A stretch of 64,000 nt of DNA from Williamsia sp. CHRR-6 (GCF_018474015.1 NZ_JAHCSG010000005.1:186001-250000); one strand, 5' to 3'; positions 22,344-34,059 are shown, counted from the stretch's first letter. Made by a program: numbers and translations. The notes: generated by a model not told the origin, from the letters alone.

Positions 22344-23555
22344 ATGTCGATCGCATCGCTGAACGATCTGCTCGCGGCTGGGGTCTCAGGGCGCACCGTG
22401 CTGGTGCGCTCAGACCTCAACGTCCCCCTCGACGGCACCACCATCACCGACGCCGGGCGCATCATCGCCTCGGCGCCGACGATCGCCGCGCTCGCCGACG
22501 CCGGGGCAGCGGTCATCGTGACCGCACACCTGGGCCGACCCAAGGGTGCCCCCGACCCGCAGTACTCACTGGCCCCGGTCGCCGAGCGTCTCGGGCAGGA
22601 GCTCGGGCGCAACGTGCAGTTGGCGGTCGACGTGGTGGGCACCGACGCGCTGGCACGTGCCGAAGGTCTCACCGACGGTGATGTGCTGCTGTTGGAGAAC
22701 ATTCGGTTCGATCCGCGCGAGACCAGCAAGGATCCGGCCGAGCGTGAGGCGCTGGCCCAGGCCCTGGTCGAGTTGGTCGGCCCGCACGGCGCGTTCGTCT
22801 CCGACGGGTTCGGAGTGGTGCATCGGGAACAGGCGTCGGTCTACGACGTGGCCAAGCTGCTACCGCACTACGCGGGCGGTCTGGTCGATTCCGAGGTGAC
22901 CGTGCTGCGCAAGCTCACCGACGAGGTGGAGCGGCCCTACGCGGTGGTGCTGGGCGGATCGAAGGTCTCAGACAAGCTCGGCGTCATCGAGTCCCTGGCG
23001 CCCAAGGTCGACACGCTGGTCATCGGTGGCGGCATGGCGTTCACGTTCATCGCTGCCCAGGGGTTCTCGGTGGGGGACTCGCTGCTGCAGCAGGATCAGG
23101 TCGAGGTCTGTGCAGACCTGCTCGCGAAGTACGGAGACGTGATCCATCTGCCGATCGACGTGGTGGTCGCCCACTCGTTCTCCGCCGACGCGGAGTCGAA
23201 GGTCGTCTCCTCCGACCAGATCCCGGACGGATGGATGGGTCTGGACATCGGGCCGGAATCGGTCAAGCGGTTCGCAGCGGTGCTCGGTGGGGCAAAGACC
23301 ATCTTCTGGAACGGCCCGGCCGGGGTGTTCGAGTTCGACAAGTTCGCCGCGGGCACCCGGGGAGTCGCCGAGGCGATTGCCGCAGCCACCGCAGCGGGTG
23401 CGTTCAGCGTGGTTGGCGGCGGTGACTCGGCTGCTGCCGTGCGAACGCTGGGGTTGCCCGACGACGGGTTCTCCCACATCTCGACCGGCGGTGGCGCATC
23501 GCTGGAGTACTTGGAGGGCAAGCAGTTGCCCGGACTGACCGTCTTGGAGGACTGA
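22344..23555 (+). CDS. pgk: Phosphoglycerate kinase
   Basis: Transfers phosphate from 1,3-bisphosphoglycerate to ADP. The 403-residue protein shows [20 protein letters not shown], the ENIRFDPRE segment, the hinge [16 protein letters not shown] and the nucleotide-binding GGGDSAAA. The start ATG lies 17 bases after the gap stop; the ribosome binding site is weak, consistent with translational coupling. Confidence 0.97.
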   Translation: MSIASLNDLLAAGVSGRTVLVRSDLNVPLDGTTITDAGRIIASAPTIAALADAGAAVIVTAHLGRPKGAPDPQYSLAPVAERLGQELGRNVQLAVDVVGTDALARAEGLTDGDVLLLENIRFDPRETSKDPAEREALAQALVELVGPHGAFVSDGFGVVHREQASVYDVAKLLPHYAGGLVDSEVTVLRKLTDEVERPYAVVLGGSKVSDKLGVIESLAPKVDTLVIGGGMAFTFIAAQGFSVGDSLLQQDQVEVCADLLAKYGDVIHLPIDVVVAHSFSADAESKVVSSDQIPDGWMGLDIGPESVKRFAAVLGGAKTIFWNGPAGVFEFDKFAAGTRGVAEAIAAATAAGAFSVVGGGDSAAAVRTLGLPDDGFSHISTGGGASLEYLEGKQLPGLTVLED

Positions 23556-23559
23556 ACTC

Positions 23560-24348
23560 GTGGCCACCCGCAAGCCCTTGATCGCCGGCAACTGGAAGAT
23601 GAACCTCAACCACCTCGAGGCCATCGCGTTGGTCCAGAAGATCGCTTTCGCTCTGCCCGCCAAGTACTTCGACAAGGTCGATGTGACGGTCATCCCGCCC
23701 TTCACCGACATCCGCAGCGTGTCGACCGTCGTCGAGGGCGACAAACTCCTGATCACCTATGGCGCGCAGGATCTCTCGGCCCACGACGCCGGTGCCTACA
23801 CCGGGGAGATCAGCGGTTCGTTCCTGGCCAAACTGGGCTGCACGTTCGTCGTGGTCGGCCACTCCGAGCGTCGCACCCTGCACGGGGAGACCGACGAGGT
23901 CGTGCTGGCCAAGACCTCGGCGGCATTGCGACACGCCCTGACCCCGATCGTCTGCATCGGTGAGGGGCTCGAAATCCGTGAGGCCGGTGATCACGTGGCC
24001 CACAACGTGGCCCAGCTCCGGGGCTCACTGGCCGGTCTCGCCGCCGAGCAGATCGCCAAGATCGTGATCGCCTACGAACCGGTCTGGGCCATCGGGACCG
24101 GTCGGGTGGCCAGTGCCGCCGACGCGCAGGAGGTCTGCGCCGCGATTCGGGCGACCGTCGCCGAGCTGGCGGGAGCTGACGTCGCCGCCGGTGTGCGCAT
24201 CCTCTACGGCGGTTCGGTCAACGCCAAGAACGTCGGCGAGATCGTGGGTCAGCCCGACGTGGACGGTGCGCTGGTGGGCGGTGCCTCGTTGAAGTCCGAC
24301 GAGTTCGCAACCCTTTCGGCGATCGCGGCCGGTGGCCCACTGCCCTGA
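23560..24348 (+). CDS. tpiA: Triosephosphate isomerase
   Basis: Interconverts dihydroxyacetone phosphate and glyceraldehyde 3-phosphate. The 262-residue TIM barrel has GNWKMNLN (catalytic Asn-Lys), VGHSERR (catalytic His), [11 protein letters not shown] (catalytic Glu) and LYGGSVN. The GTG start uses a GGAGG site located in the last codons of pgk, four bases separating the genes. Confidence 0.97.
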   Translation: MATRKPLIAGNWKMNLNHLEAIALVQKIAFALPAKYFDKVDVTVIPPFTDIRSVSTVVEGDKLLITYGAQDLSAHDAGAYTGEISGSFLAKLGCTFVVVGHSERRTLHGETDEVVLAKTSAALRHALTPIVCIGEGLEIREAGDHVAHNVAQLRGSLAGLAAEQIAKIVIAYEPVWAIGTGRVASAADAQEVCAAIRATVAELAGADVAAGVRILYGGSVNAKNVGEIVGQPDVDGALVGGASLKSDEFATLSAIAAGGPLP

Positions 24349-24395
24349 GCCGGAGCTCCAGGCGCGCGGTGTGCCGCAGCGCGCACCCCGTACGC

Positions 24396-24401
24396 TAGGC
24401 T
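24396..24401 (+). promoter_or_regulatory. Candidate -10 element of secG
   Basis: TAGGCT lies 54 bases before the secG start in the short tpiA-secG gap. It would give a leader of about 48 bases that carries the GAAGGA ribosome binding site. Confidence 0.4.
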
Positions 24402-24455
24402 CGACTGGCCGTCGTGGCCGCCTCTACCGTCGTCGACACCGAAGGACTACCGCTC

Positions 24456-24689
24456 GTGAAGCTCGCATTGGACATCGGCTTGGTCGTCACCAGCGTGATC
24501 CTGGTGGTCCTGGTCTTGCTGCACCGGGGCAAGGGCGGCGGTCTGTCGTCACTGTTCGGTGGCGGTGTGCAATCGAGCCTGTCGGGCTCGAGCGTCGTGG
24601 AACGCAATCTCGACCGGCTCACCATCTTCGTGGGCGTCATCTGGTCGATCCTCATCGTAGGCGTGGGTCTCTACATCAAGCTGAGTTGA
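24456..24689 (+). CDS. secG: Protein translocase subunit SecG
   Basis: Small subunit of the SecYEG channel for protein export across the cytoplasmic membrane. The 77-residue product, the same length as M. tuberculosis SecG, has two membrane helices (about residues 3-22 and 52-74) around the conserved cytoplasmic loop HRGKGGGLSSLFGGG. The frame opens earlier at 24414, but GTG 24456 follows GAAGGA with nine bases spacing and gives the family N terminus. Confidence 0.94.
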   Translation: MKLALDIGLVVTSVILVVLVLLHRGKGGGLSSLFGGGVQSSLSGSSVVERNLDRLTIFVGVIWSILIVGVGLYIKLS

Positions 24690-24719
24690 CCTCGGCCTGC
24701 CGGACCGGGCCGAGCCCGG

Positions 24720-24725
24720 GATACT
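24720..24725 (+). promoter_or_regulatory. Leaderless-type -10 element of ppc
   Basis: GATACT lies six bases before the ppc ATG, again without a ribosome binding site. Confidence 0.4.
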
Positions 24726-24731
24726 GAGGGC

Positions 24732-27563
24732 ATGACCGACTCCGTCGCCACCTCGAGTACTGACCCCGGCCTTGCCACGTCACCCGCCCACGCGTCGGTC
24801 GGCTCGACCGAGACCGGCCGCGCCGCAACCGAACCGCTGCGCGAGGACATCCGTTTCCTCGGCGGTCTGCTCGGTGACATCATTCGCGAACACGCCGGAG
24901 AGGACATCTTCGGGCTGGTCGAACGGGCCCGTGTCGAGTCGTTTCGCATCCGGCGCTCGGAGATCGACCGCGACGATCTGGCCGCCTTGCTCGACGGGAT
25001 CGACATCGGCGCTGCCGTCCCGGTGATCCGGGCGTTCAGCCACTTCGCCTTGCTGGCCAACCTCGCCGAGGACATCCACCGTGAGCGTCGGCGTACGTTG
25101 CACATCCGCGCGGGTGAGCCGCCGGTCGACAGCTCCCTGGCCGCCACCTACGCCAAGCTCGCCGCCGCCGATCTCGACGACACCACCGTCGGTGGTGCCC
25201 TCGCCGATGCCGTGGTGGTGCCCGTCATCACCGCACACCCCACCGAGACGCGGCGGCGCACCGTGTTCGAGACCCAGCGTCGGATCACCGACCTGATGCG
25301 CTTTCGGACACGCACCGAGCTGACCCCGGACGAGGAGGCCGAGGTGGCCGCCGACATCCGCAGGCAGATCCTCACCCTGTGGCAGACCGCGTTGATCCGG
25401 CTGCAGCGCTTGCGGATCCAGGACGAGATCGAGGTGGGTCTGCGCTACTACGACGCCGCGTTCTTCGACGTCATCCCAACCCTCAACGCAACGCTGCGCA
25501 CCCGCCTGCGCGAGCTGTTCCCAGGTGCGGGCCTCGGCGACGAGCCGATCGTGCGGATGGGCTCGTGGATCGGGGGAGACCGCGACGGCAACCCGTTCGT
25601 GACCGACGAGATCGTCGCCCTGGCGACCGGTCGCGCCGCAGGCACAGCCCTGAAACATCACCTCACCGAGCTGCGGACCCTGGCCCAGGAGCTGAGCTTG
25701 TCGGCCCGGCTGACCACCGTCAGCGACGAGGTGCTGCAGCTGGGCTCTGGCGCCACCCCGCCGTCGGATGAACCTTATCGAGAAGCGCTGCGTCACATAC
25801 GCTCCCGTCTGCTTGCCACCGCATTCGACCGATTCGGGACCGACGCGCCCATCCTTCTCGACGAGTTCGTGGTGGAAGGTGCCCCGGCGTACTCCACCGC
25901 CCCAGAGCTGCTCGCCGACCTCGATGTGATCGACGCGTCACTGCGCGCGAACCACGACGCCGACCTGGCCGACGACCGGTTGCTTCGACTCCGGGAAGCT
26001 GTGCGCACCTTCGGGTTCCACCTGTCCGGTCTGGACCTGCGGCAGAACTCCGATGTCCACGAGGAGGTGATCGCCGAGCTGATGCGATGGTCGGGAGTGC
26101 ACTCGGACTATCGCGGTCTGGGCGAAGCCGACCGCGTGGCGCTGCTGACGCGAGAGCTGACCAACCGTCGCCCCCTGGTCCGGCCCGGCGCACCGCTGGC
26201 GAAGCTGGCCGCCAAGGAACTCGCGATCGTCGGCGCGGCCGCAACCGCAGTCGCCCGCTACGGACCGGAATCGGTGCCCAACTACGTGATCAGCATGTGC
26301 ACCTCGGTCAGCGACATGCTGGAGGCGATGATCCTGCTCAAGGAGGCCGGGCTGTTCGAACCCGACGCCGACGGCACCGGCCCCCGCTGCAGCGTGCGGG
26401 TGGTGCCGCTGTTCGAGACCATCGAAGACCTGCAGCAGGGGGCCGCCACCCTGTTGGCGATACTCGACGTGCCGCTGTACCGCGCGTTGATCGAGTCTCA
26501 GGGTGGGCTGCAGGAAATCATGCTGGGCTACTCCGACTCCAACAAGGACGGCGGGTACTTGGCCGCGAACTGGGCGCTGTATCGCGCCGAACTTGACCTG
26601 GTGGAGGCAGCCGCGCAGGCAGGCATCCGCCTACGGCTGTTCCACGGCCGCGGCGGCACCGTCGGGCGCGGCGGCGGTCCCAGCTACGACGCCATCCTCG
26701 CCCAACCACCCGGCGCAGTGCAGGGCTCGCTGCGGATCACCGAACAAGGTGAGGTGATCGCCGCCAAGTACGCCGAACCCGTTCTGGCCAAACGCAACCT
26801 GGAGACGCTGCTGGCCGCCACCATCGAATCGACCCTGCTCGACACCGAAGGCCTCGGCGACACCGCCGAGGCGGCCTATGCGGTGATGGACGAGGTCGCC
26901 GGACTGGCCCGGGCCGCCTACAGCCGACTGGTGCACCAGACACCAGGCTTCGTTGAATACTTCACCAGCTCCACCCCGTTGTCGGAGATCGGTTCGCTCA
27001 ACATCGGCAGCCGACCCGCCTCCCGCAAGCAGACCGAGAAGATCTCCGACCTGCGCGCCATCCCGTGGGTGCTGTCATGGACCCAATGCCGGGTGATGCT
27101 GCCCGGCTGGTACGGGACGGGGTCGGCGTTCGCCGAATGGGTGGCCGACGACCCGGCCAAGCTGGACACACTGCGCGACCTGTACCGCCGGTGGCCGTTC
27201 TTCTCGACCGTGATGTCGAACATGGCGCAAGTGTTGGCCAAGTCGGACCTCGGCCTGGCCGAACGCTACTCACACCTGGTCGCCGACACCGAGCTACGCG
27301 AGCGGGTGTTCGGCATGATCACCGACGAGCACCGACGCACCACCGAGATGTACTTCGCCATCACCGAATCAGACGATCTGTTGGCCGACAACCCGGCCCT
27401 GGCGCGGTCGGTGTTCAACCGGTTCCCCTACCTCGAGCCGCTGAACCTGCTGCAGCTGGAGCTGTTGAAGCGTTTTCGTGCCGGTGAGGACTCCGATCAG
27501 GTGCGACGCGGGATCCAGCTCACCATGAACGGTCTGGCCACCGCACTACGAAACAGCGGATAG
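24732..27563 (+). CDS. ppc: Phosphoenolpyruvate carboxylase
   Basis: Anaplerotic enzyme that carboxylates PEP to oxaloacetate. The 943-residue protein is full length, with the catalytic His169 in [11 protein letters not shown], the Lys605 segment [10 protein letters not shown], the [14 protein letters not shown] loop, and the C-terminal allosteric tail ending in [13 protein letters not shown]. It stands between secG and the pentose-phosphate genes, which it meets head-on; to my knowledge the equivalent interval of M. tuberculosis lacks ppc. Confidence 0.97.
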   Translation: MTDSVATSSTDPGLATSPAHASVGSTETGRAATEPLREDIRFLGGLLGDIIREHAGEDIFGLVERARVESFRIRRSEIDRDDLAALLDGIDIGAAVPVIRAFSHFALLANLAEDIHRERRRTLHIRAGEPPVDSSLAATYAKLAAADLDDTTVGGALADAVVVPVITAHPTETRRRTVFETQRRITDLMRFRTRTELTPDEEAEVAADIRRQILTLWQTALIRLQRLRIQDEIEVGLRYYDAAFFDVIPTLNATLRTRLRELFPGAGLGDEPIVRMGSWIGGDRDGNPFVTDEIVALATGRAAGTALKHHLTELRTLAQELSLSARLTTVSDEVLQLGSGATPPSDEPYREALRHIRSRLLATAFDRFGTDAPILLDEFVVEGAPAYSTAPELLADLDVIDASLRANHDADLADDRLLRLREAVRTFGFHLSGLDLRQNSDVHEEVIAELMRWSGVHSDYRGLGEADRVALLTRELTNRRPLVRPGAPLAKLAAKELAIVGAAATAVARYGPESVPNYVISMCTSVSDMLEAMILLKEAGLFEPDADGTGPRCSVRVVPLFETIEDLQQGAATLLAILDVPLYRALIESQGGLQEIMLGYSDSNKDGGYLAANWALYRAELDLVEAAAQAGIRLRLFHGRGGTVGRGGGPSYDAILAQPPGAVQGSLRITEQGEVIAAKYAEPVLAKRNLETLLAATIESTLLDTEGLGDTAEAAYAVMDEVAGLARAAYSRLVHQTPGFVEYFTSSTPLSEIGSLNIGSRPASRKQTEKISDLRAIPWVLSWTQCRVMLPGWYGTGSAFAEWVADDPAKLDTLRDLYRRWPFFSTVMSNMAQVLAKSDLGLAERYSHLVADTELRERVFGMITDEHRRTTEMYFAITESDDLLADNPALARSVFNRFPYLEPLNLLQLELLKRFRAGEDSDQVRRGIQLTMNGLATALRNSG

Positions 27564-27585
27564 GCCCCGCCGCGAGGGCCGGAGG

Positions 27586-27623
27586 AGCGCTGCCGCGCTG
27601 ATCAGAGAAGCGCTGCCGCGCTG
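27586..27623. repeat. Direct repeat at the 3' end of pgl
   Basis: AGCGCTGCCGCGCTG occurs at 27586-27600 and 27609-27623, period 23. On the minus strand the copy at 27609-27623 encodes the last residues of pgl, and the other copy follows the pgl stop (27602-27604). Confidence 0.85.
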
Positions 27624-28339
27624 CGGTCCAGGAACCACACCGTGGCCTCGGTACCCCGCACCGCAGCGCATGGCCACTGCACCGGGTCGCCGCCGTTCAC
27701 TCCGGCTGCGGTCGCCTCGGCCTTGTCGGTACCCGCCACCAGGAACCACACCTCGCGCGCCTGGTTGACCGCAGGCACGGTCAACGTGATCCGGGCCGGC
27801 GGCGGCTTTGGTGAATCGGTCACCGCCACCACGGTCTCGGTGGTCTCGGCGAGGGCGTCGGTGTGGGGGAACAACGAGTTGAGGTGGCCCTCACCACCCA
27901 TGCCGAGCAGGTGCACGTCGAACCTTGGAACCCGCGCTCCCTCGCTCGCGTGCTCGGCGAGCAGCCGCGCGTAATCGGCTGCCGCAGCGGCGATGTCGTC
28001 ACCAAAGTCGCCGTCGGAGGGTGCCATGGCGAATACTCGTGCCGGATCGACCCGAACGTGGTCCAGCAACGCCGTCGCGGCCTGTCCGTGATTGCGTTCG
28101 GCGTCGTCGTGCGGCACGAACCGGTCGTCTCCGAACCAGACGTCGACTGCCGACCAGTCCACCCCGGAGCTGTGTTCGCGCAACCACTCCAACAGGGCGA
28201 TGCCGTTGCTGCCGCCGGTCAGGACCACAGACGCCGTGCCCCGTTCGGCCTGAGCTGCCCGCACCGTGTCGACGAACCGGGCCCCGGCCTGCGCCACCAG
28301 CTCCGACTTGTCTTCGGCGACAACCACTTCTGGATTCAT
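27602..28339 (-). CDS. pgl: 6-phosphogluconolactonase
   Basis: Hydrolyses 6-phosphogluconolactone in the oxidative pentose phosphate pathway. The 245-residue DevB-type protein has VLTGGSNGIALLEWL, the VWFGDDRFVPHDDAERN loop and LLGMGGEGHLNSLFP. It is last in the tkt-tal-zwf-opcA-pgl operon, with an ATGA overlap with opcA. Its last residues are repeated downstream of the stop. Confidence 0.95.
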   Translation of the reverse strand: MNPEVVVAEDKSELVAQAGARFVDTVRAAQAERGTASVVLTGGSNGIALLEWLREHSSGVDWSAVDVWFGDDRFVPHDDAERNHGQAATALLDHVRVDPARVFAMAPSDGDFGDDIAAAAADYARLLAEHASEGARVPRFDVHLLGMGGEGHLNSLFPHTDALAETTETVVAVTDSPKPPPARITLTVPAVNQAREVWFLVAGTDKAEATAAGVNGGDPVQWPCAAVRGTEATVWFLDRSAAALL

Positions 28340-29247
28340 GAGGGAACCACCGTCACTTCGGCCACGCCCTGGAGGGCGAGGTGGTAGATCTCGTCCGGGT
28401 CGAGGCGGCGCAGCTCCTCGGCGATGTGGTCGCGCACACCACGAGCAATCATCGCCACCTTGCCGTCTGGCTTACCCGGATTGGTCAGGACTGCGTTGTT
28501 GTTCTGATCCACCGCCAGCACCAGGGTCCCCGACGCCCGTTCCAGCCGCACTTCGAAGCTGCCGATCGTGCGTTCGGTACTCACACCGAGCTGGGCCCGC
28601 AGCCAGCCGGCCAACAGGTCGATCGCGGGGGACTGGGCCGGGCCGGAGACCACTGCACGCACCACAGGCTCATGCGGCGGGCGGTCCAGCCCCGAGGTCA
28701 GGATGGCACGCCAGTAGGTGATCTGCGACCACGCGAGGTCTGAATCGCCGGGCGCGTAGCCGGCCAGTCGCCCGGCCAGCACCGAGTCCAGGTCGGTGGC
28801 CTTGGTGGCGTCGGTGATACGTCGCGTCCCCAGTCGCCCGATCGGATCCTGCGACGGCGTCGCGGGTGCTTCACCAGGCCACCAGGTGACCACCGGGGTG
28901 TCGGGCAGCAGGAAGGGCATCACAACGCTCTCGGCGTGCTCGGCCAACTCGCCGTAGAGCCGTAGCACCACCACCTCCGAGGCGCCGGCGTCACCGCCCA
29001 CCCGTATCTGGGCGTCGAGACGGGTGGCCGCCTCCCGGTTGCCGCGGGAGACCACGATGAGCCGACAGGGATGCTCGCGGCTGGCGGCATTGGCCGCTTC
29101 GATGGCGCCCTCGGTCGGCTCACCCTCGTCCGCGCACACGATCAAGGTCAGGACCCGACCGAGGGTGACGGCGCCGCCACTGTCGCGCACCGACACCAGC
29201 TTCTTGCTCACGACCTCGGTGGTGGTGGCGGGCAAATCGACGATCAT
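28336..29247 (-). CDS. opcA: Glucose-6-phosphate dehydrogenase assembly protein OpcA
   Basis: Actinobacterial/cyanobacterial factor that binds and activates glucose-6-phosphate dehydrogenase. The 303-residue protein begins MIVDLPATTTEVVSKKL and has the family segment LPDTPVVTWWPGEAP. It is located between zwf and pgl, the standard place. No enzymatic motif is visible. Confidence 0.94.
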   Translation of the reverse strand: MIVDLPATTTEVVSKKLVSVRDSGGAVTLGRVLTLIVCADEGEPTEGAIEAANAASREHPCRLIVVSRGNREAATRLDAQIRVGGDAGASEVVVLRLYGELAEHAESVVMPFLLPDTPVVTWWPGEAPATPSQDPIGRLGTRRITDATKATDLDSVLAGRLAGYAPGDSDLAWSQITYWRAILTSGLDRPPHEPVVRAVVSGPAQSPAIDLLAGWLRAQLGVSTERTIGSFEVRLERASGTLVLAVDQNNNAVLTNPGKPDGKVAMIARGVRDHIAEELRRLDPDEIYHLALQGVAEVTVVPS

Positions 29248-29293
29248 CGCTGAGATTCCTTCGCAGACAGTGGATCCGGGGAGACAGAGTCGG

Positions 29294-30832
29294 TCACGGC
29301 CGACGCCAGGCCCGACCCGTGCGGGCCATCATCTCGTCGGCCGATTGCGGCCCCCACTTGCCGGACTCGTAGGTGTCGGGTTTTCCGGAGGCGGCCCACT
29401 CCTCAAGCACGGGATCGAGGATCTTCCACGACAGTTCCACCTCGGCCGACACGGGGAACAACGACGGCTCACCCAGCAACACGTCCAGGATCAGCCGCTC
29501 GTAGGCCTCCGGCGACGACTCGGTGAACGACTGTCCGTAGCTGAAGTCCATGTTCACGTCGCGTACCTGCATCCCGCTGCCCGGAACCTTGGAACCGAAC
29601 CGCAGGGTGATGCCCTCATCCGGCTGCACGCGGATGACCAGCGCGTTCTCGCCCAGCTCCTCGGTCATGGTTGCGTCGAAGGGCAGGTGCGGTGCCTTCT
29701 TGTACACCAGCGCGATCTCGGTGACCCTGCGGCCCAAGCGTTTTCCGGTCCGCAGATAGAAGGGCACCCCGGCCCACCGGCGGCTGTTGACCTCCACCGC
29801 GATGGCCGCGTAGGTCTCGGTGGTCGAGTCGGCAAAGCCCTCCTCGTCGACCAGGCCCGGAACCTGTTGACTGCCTTGCCATCCCGGCCCATACTGCCCG
29901 CGCGCGGTGTTCTCGGACAGGGGCAGGATGTTTCGGGTCGCCGAGAGCACCTTGATCTTCTCGGCCTGCAACTCGCGCGGCTCGAACGACACCGGTTCCT
30001 CCATCGCCACCAGCGCCAGCAGTTGCAGCAGGTGGTTTTGGATGACATCGCGGGCGGCGCCGATCCCGTCGTAGTAGCCCGCTCGTCCGCCGAGCCCGAT
30101 GTCCTCGGCCATCGTGATCTGTACGTGGTCGATGTAGTGCGAACTCCACAGGGTGTCGAACAACTGGTTGGCAAACCGCAGCGCCAGGATGTTCTGGACC
30201 GTCTCCTTGCCGAGGTAGTGGTCGATGCGGAACACCGAGTCCTCGGGGAACACACTGTTGACGATCGTGTTGAGCTCGCGGGCGCTGTCGAGGTCGTGGC
30301 CGAACGGCTTCTCGATGACCACTCGTCGCCACCGGTTGTCGGCCTGATGCGACAACCCCGACCGACGCAGTTGCCCGCAGACCGTCGGGAACGCCTTCGG
30401 CGGGATGGACAGGTAGAAGGCGTGGTTGCCGTCGGTGCCGCGTTGCTCGTCGAGTTCGGTCAACGTGGCGACGAGATGATCGAAGGCCGCATCGTCGTCG
30501 AACGAGCCCTGCACGAACCGGAAGCCCTCGGCCAGTCGCTCCCACACCTCCTCGCGGAAGGGGGTGCGCGCGTGTTGGCGAACCGCGTCGTGCACCACCT
30601 GACCAAAGTCCTCGTTGTCCCAGTCCCGGCGGGCGAACCCGACCAGAGCGAAACTCGGCGGTAACAGACCGCGGTTGGCCAGGTCATACACCGCCGGCAT
30701 CAGCTTGCGCCGAGCCAGATCGCCGGTGACACCGAAGATGACCAGGCTGCACGGTCCGGCGATCCGAGGCAGCCTCTTGTCACGCGAGTCCCGGAGGGGG
30801 TTGACCCAGTCCGACTCGACTGCACTGGCCAC
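29294..30832 (-). CDS. zwf: Glucose-6-phosphate 1-dehydrogenase
   Basis: NADP-dependent first enzyme of the oxidative pentose phosphate pathway. The 512-residue protein has the nucleotide fold VIFGVTGDLARRKLMP, the substrate-binding RIDHYLGKETVQN with the catalytic His, and EKPFGHDLDSA. The GTG start is three bases after the tal stop, so the genes are tightly coupled. It is followed by its assembly factor opcA. Confidence 0.97.
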   Translation of the reverse strand: MASAVESDWVNPLRDSRDKRLPRIAGPCSLVIFGVTGDLARRKLMPAVYDLANRGLLPPSFALVGFARRDWDNEDFGQVVHDAVRQHARTPFREEVWERLAEGFRFVQGSFDDDAAFDHLVATLTELDEQRGTDGNHAFYLSIPPKAFPTVCGQLRRSGLSHQADNRWRRVVIEKPFGHDLDSARELNTIVNSVFPEDSVFRIDHYLGKETVQNILALRFANQLFDTLWSSHYIDHVQITMAEDIGLGGRAGYYDGIGAARDVIQNHLLQLLALVAMEEPVSFEPRELQAEKIKVLSATRNILPLSENTARGQYGPGWQGSQQVPGLVDEEGFADSTTETYAAIAVEVNSRRWAGVPFYLRTGKRLGRRVTEIALVYKKAPHLPFDATMTEELGENALVIRVQPDEGITLRFGSKVPGSGMQVRDVNMDFSYGQSFTESSPEAYERLILDVLLGEPSLFPVSAEVELSWKILDPVLEEWAASGKPDTYESGKWGPQSADEMMARTGRAWRRP

Positions 30833-30835
30833 CGC

Positions 30836-31963
30836 TCAGCCCCGGGACGCGGACTCGAGCTGCTCTGCGGTGGCGGCCAACAGCTCGTTCCATGCCACCT
30901 CGAACTTGTCGACGCCCTCGGACTCGAGCACGGCGAACACGTCGTCGAGGTCGATGCCCACGGCCGACAGTGCGGCGAACACCTCCTCGGACTCCGGGCC
31001 CCGACCGATCAAGGACTCGGTGTCGAGTCGGCCGTGGTCGGCGAACGCCTGCATCGTCTTCTCCGGCATGGTGTTGACCGTGTTGGGAGCAACCAGCTGA
31101 TCGATGTAGAGGGTGTCGGGGTAGGCCGGGTTCTTGACCCCGGTCGAGGCCCACAGGGCGCGCTGTGGACGGGCGCCGTCGGCCAACAGCCCCTGGAATC
31201 GCGACTCCACCTCAAACACCTGCTGGTAGGCGACGTAGGCCAACCGCGCGTTGGCCAGGCCCGCCTTGCCCTTGAGTTCCACGGCGTCGGGCGTTGCGAT
31301 CGCGTCGAGCCGGGCATCGATCTCGGTGTCCACACGCGAGACGAAGAACGACGCCACCGAGTGGATGCGAGACAGATCGTGGCCGGCCGCCTTGGCCTGC
31401 TCGAGGCCGTCGAGGTATGCGGCCATGACGGCGCGATAGCGCTCGACCGAGAAGATGAGGGTGACGTTGACGCTGATGCCCTCGGCAAGCGTCTTGGTGA
31501 TGGCCGGTAGCCCGGCAAGCGTCGCCGGGATCTTGATCAGCAGGTTGGGCCGGTCGACGATCTTCCACAACTCGATGGCCTGGGCCAGCGTGGCGTCGGT
31601 GTCGTGGGCCAGGCGAGGATCGACCTCGATCGACACGCGACCGTCCACCCCGTCTGATGCTTCGTACTGCGGCGCGAAGATGTCACACGCCTGGCGGACG
31701 TCGTCGGTGGTGACCGTGCGGATGGTGGCGTCCACGTCGGCACCGCGCGCAGCCAGTTCTCCGATCTGCGCGGCGTAGCTCTCACCGGCCGACAGTGCGG
31801 CCTGGAAGATCGACGGGTTCGTGGTGACGCCCACCACGGATCGGGTGGCGATCAGTTCGGCGAGGTTGCCCGAGGTGATGCGCTCGCGCGACAGGTCGTC
31901 GAGCCACACCGACACCCCCGCTTCGGACAGGGCGGCGAGATTCTCGTTCTGGGTCATGGTCAT
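30836..31963 (-). CDS. tal: Transaldolase
   Basis: Moves a dihydroxyacetone unit between sugar phosphates in the non-oxidative pentose phosphate pathway. The 375-residue protein is of the long actinobacterial type, with [13 protein letters not shown], the Schiff-base Lys in NLLIKIPAT and [11 protein letters not shown]. The ATG at 31963 overlaps the tkt stop (ATGA) and is preceded by GAAGGG; the longer open frame upstream lies inside tkt and is not used. Confidence 0.96.
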   Translation of the reverse strand: MTMTQNENLAALSEAGVSVWLDDLSRERITSGNLAELIATRSVVGVTTNPSIFQAALSAGESYAAQIGELAARGADVDATIRTVTTDDVRQACDIFAPQYEASDGVDGRVSIEVDPRLAHDTDATLAQAIELWKIVDRPNLLIKIPATLAGLPAITKTLAEGISVNVTLIFSVERYRAVMAAYLDGLEQAKAAGHDLSRIHSVASFFVSRVDTEIDARLDAIATPDAVELKGKAGLANARLAYVAYQQVFEVESRFQGLLADGARPQRALWASTGVKNPAYPDTLYIDQLVAPNTVNTMPEKTMQAFADHGRLDTESLIGRGPESEEVFAALSAVGIDLDDVFAVLESEGVDKFEVAWNELLAATAEQLESASRG

Positions 31964-34059
31964 CCCTTCGCAGCAGTGATGGAGCGCTCGGCGGCCGCGA
32001 CGACGTTGTCCACGGTGAAGCCGTACGCGTCGAACAGGACATCGGCACCGGCGGACTCGCCGAAATGCTCGAGTGAGACGGTCTCGCCGGCGGCACCGAC
32101 CAGCTTGTGCCACGGCATGGCGATGCCGGCCTCCACCGACACCCGAGCGGTCACCGTCGGCGGTAGCACCGCGTCGCGGTGGTCGGCGTCCTGCGCCTCG
32201 AACCACTCGACACACGGCATCGAGACGACCCGCGTACCGATTCCTCTGGCCTCCAATGCTTCTGCGGCAGCCACGGCGACCGACACCTCCGATCCGGTGG
32301 CGATGAGGATGACAGCCGGGGTGGCGGTGGACGACTCGACGAGCACGTAGCCGCCCTTGGAGACGCCGTCATAGGACGTGCCCGCGAGAACCGGGACGTT
32401 CTGTCGCGTCAGCGCCAGACCGACCGGGCCACCCCCGCCGACCCGCTCGAGGGTGGCGCGCCAGGCGAAGGCCGTCTCGTTCGCATCGGCCGGGCGGATG
32501 ACCGCGAGGTTCGGGATGGCTCGCAGCGCAGCGAGGTGCTCGACCGGCTGATGGGTCGGTCCGTCCTCGCCGAGTCCGATCGAGTCATGGGTCCAGACGT
32601 AGATTGGGTCGATCTCCATCAGCGCGGCCAGTCGCACCGCGGGACGCATGTAGTCGGCGAACTGCATGAAGGTGCCGCCGTAGGCGCGGGTGGGACCGTG
32701 CAACACGATGCCCGACAGGATGGCGCCCATGGCGTGTTCGCGGATGCCGAAGTGCAGGGTGCGCCCATATGGGGTGGCAGTCCAATCCTCGGTCGAGATC
32801 GACTCGGGGCCAAAGGATTTCTCGCCATCCATGGTGGTGTTGTTCGAACCGGCGAGGTCAGCCGAGCCGCCCCACAGCTCGGGGAGCACCGGGGCGAGCG
32901 CGGTGAGCACCTTGCCTGAGGCCGAACGGGTGGCCACGGCCTTGTCGCCGGCGGCCCAGGTGGGCAGCACCTCTGTCCACCCCGCGGGCAGCTCGCGCGC
33001 GAGCAGCCGGTCGAGCAGCGCCTTGCGGTCGGGGTTGGCAGCGGCCCAGGCCTCGAACCGCGTGGACCACTGCGCATGTGCGTCGGCCCCACGCTCGGCG
33101 AGGGTGCGGGTGTGGGCAATCACGTCGTCGCCCACCTCGAAATCACGCTCGGGATCGAACCCGAGAATCTTCTTGGTGGCCGCCACCTCGTCGGCGCCGA
33201 GCGCTGACCCGTGGACGCCGCCGGTGTTCATCTTCGTGGGCGCGGGATAGCCGATGATGGTGCGCACGATGATGATCGACGGCTTGGCGGTCTCGGCTTT
33301 CGCGGCCGCGACCGCGGCCTCGATGCCGGTGACGTTCTCACCGCCCTGCACGTACTGCACGTGCCACCCGTAGGCCTCGTAGCGTTTGGCCACATCTTCT
33401 GACAGTGCGATGTCGGTGTTGTGCTCGATGGAGATCTTGTTGTCGTCGTAGAAGACGATCAGGTTGCCCAACTGCTGGGTGCCGGCCAGCGACGACGCCT
33501 CGGAGGTGACGCCCTCTTGGATGTCGCCGTCGGAGGCGATGACGTAGACGTGGTGGTCGAAGACGCTGTCCCCGATCGGGGGCTCGGGATCGAACAGGCC
33601 TCGCTCGCGGCGCGCGGCCATAGCCATCCCCACCGCGGACGCCAGGCCCTGGCCCAGCGGACCGGTGGTGATCTCCACCCCGCGGGTGTGGCGGTACTCC
33701 GGGTGCCCCGGGGTCAGCGACCCGCGGGTGCGCAGCGCCTTGAGGTCGTCGAGTTCGAGGCCGAACCCGCCGAGGTAGAGCTGGATGTAGAGGGTGAGAC
33801 TGGTGTGCCCGCAGGACAGCACGAACCGGTCCCGGCCGATCCATTCGGTGTCGGTGGGATCGTGACGCATCACGCGTTGGAACAGCGTGTAGGCCAAGGG
33901 CGCCAGGCTCATGGCGGTACCGGGATGACCCGACCCACACTTCTGCACTGCATCCGCAGCGAGTACCCGAACGGTGTCCACGGCGCGGGTGTCGAGATCG
34001 GTCCAACCGTCCGGGTGCTCCGGGCGGGTCAGGTCTCGGATCTCATCTGTCACTGCCAC
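31960..34059 (-). CDS. tkt: Transketolase
   Basis: Thiamine-diphosphate enzyme that transfers two-carbon units in the pentose phosphate pathway. The 699-residue protein has the GDGDIQEG-type TPP motif ([16 protein letters not shown]), [14 protein letters not shown], the pyrimidine-domain region [19 protein letters not shown], and the C-terminal domain. The GTG at 34059 follows AGGAG (11 bases). It is first gene of the operon tkt-tal-zwf-opcA-pgl. Confidence 0.97.
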   Translation of the reverse strand: MAVTDEIRDLTRPEHPDGWTDLDTRAVDTVRVLAADAVQKCGSGHPGTAMSLAPLAYTLFQRVMRHDPTDTEWIGRDRFVLSCGHTSLTLYIQLYLGGFGLELDDLKALRTRGSLTPGHPEYRHTRGVEITTGPLGQGLASAVGMAMAARRERGLFDPEPPIGDSVFDHHVYVIASDGDIQEGVTSEASSLAGTQQLGNLIVFYDDNKISIEHNTDIALSEDVAKRYEAYGWHVQYVQGGENVTGIEAAVAAAKAETAKPSIIIVRTIIGYPAPTKMNTGGVHGSALGADEVAATKKILGFDPERDFEVGDDVIAHTRTLAERGADAHAQWSTRFEAWAAANPDRKALLDRLLARELPAGWTEVLPTWAAGDKAVATRSASGKVLTALAPVLPELWGGSADLAGSNNTTMDGEKSFGPESISTEDWTATPYGRTLHFGIREHAMGAILSGIVLHGPTRAYGGTFMQFADYMRPAVRLAALMEIDPIYVWTHDSIGLGEDGPTHQPVEHLAALRAIPNLAVIRPADANETAFAWRATLERVGGGGPVGLALTRQNVPVLAGTSYDGVSKGGYVLVESSTATPAVILIATGSEVSVAVAAAEALEARGIGTRVVSMPCVEWFEAQDADHRDAVLPPTVTARVSVEAGIAMPWHKLVGAAGETVSLEHFGESAGADVLFDAYGFTVDNVVAAAERSITAAKG

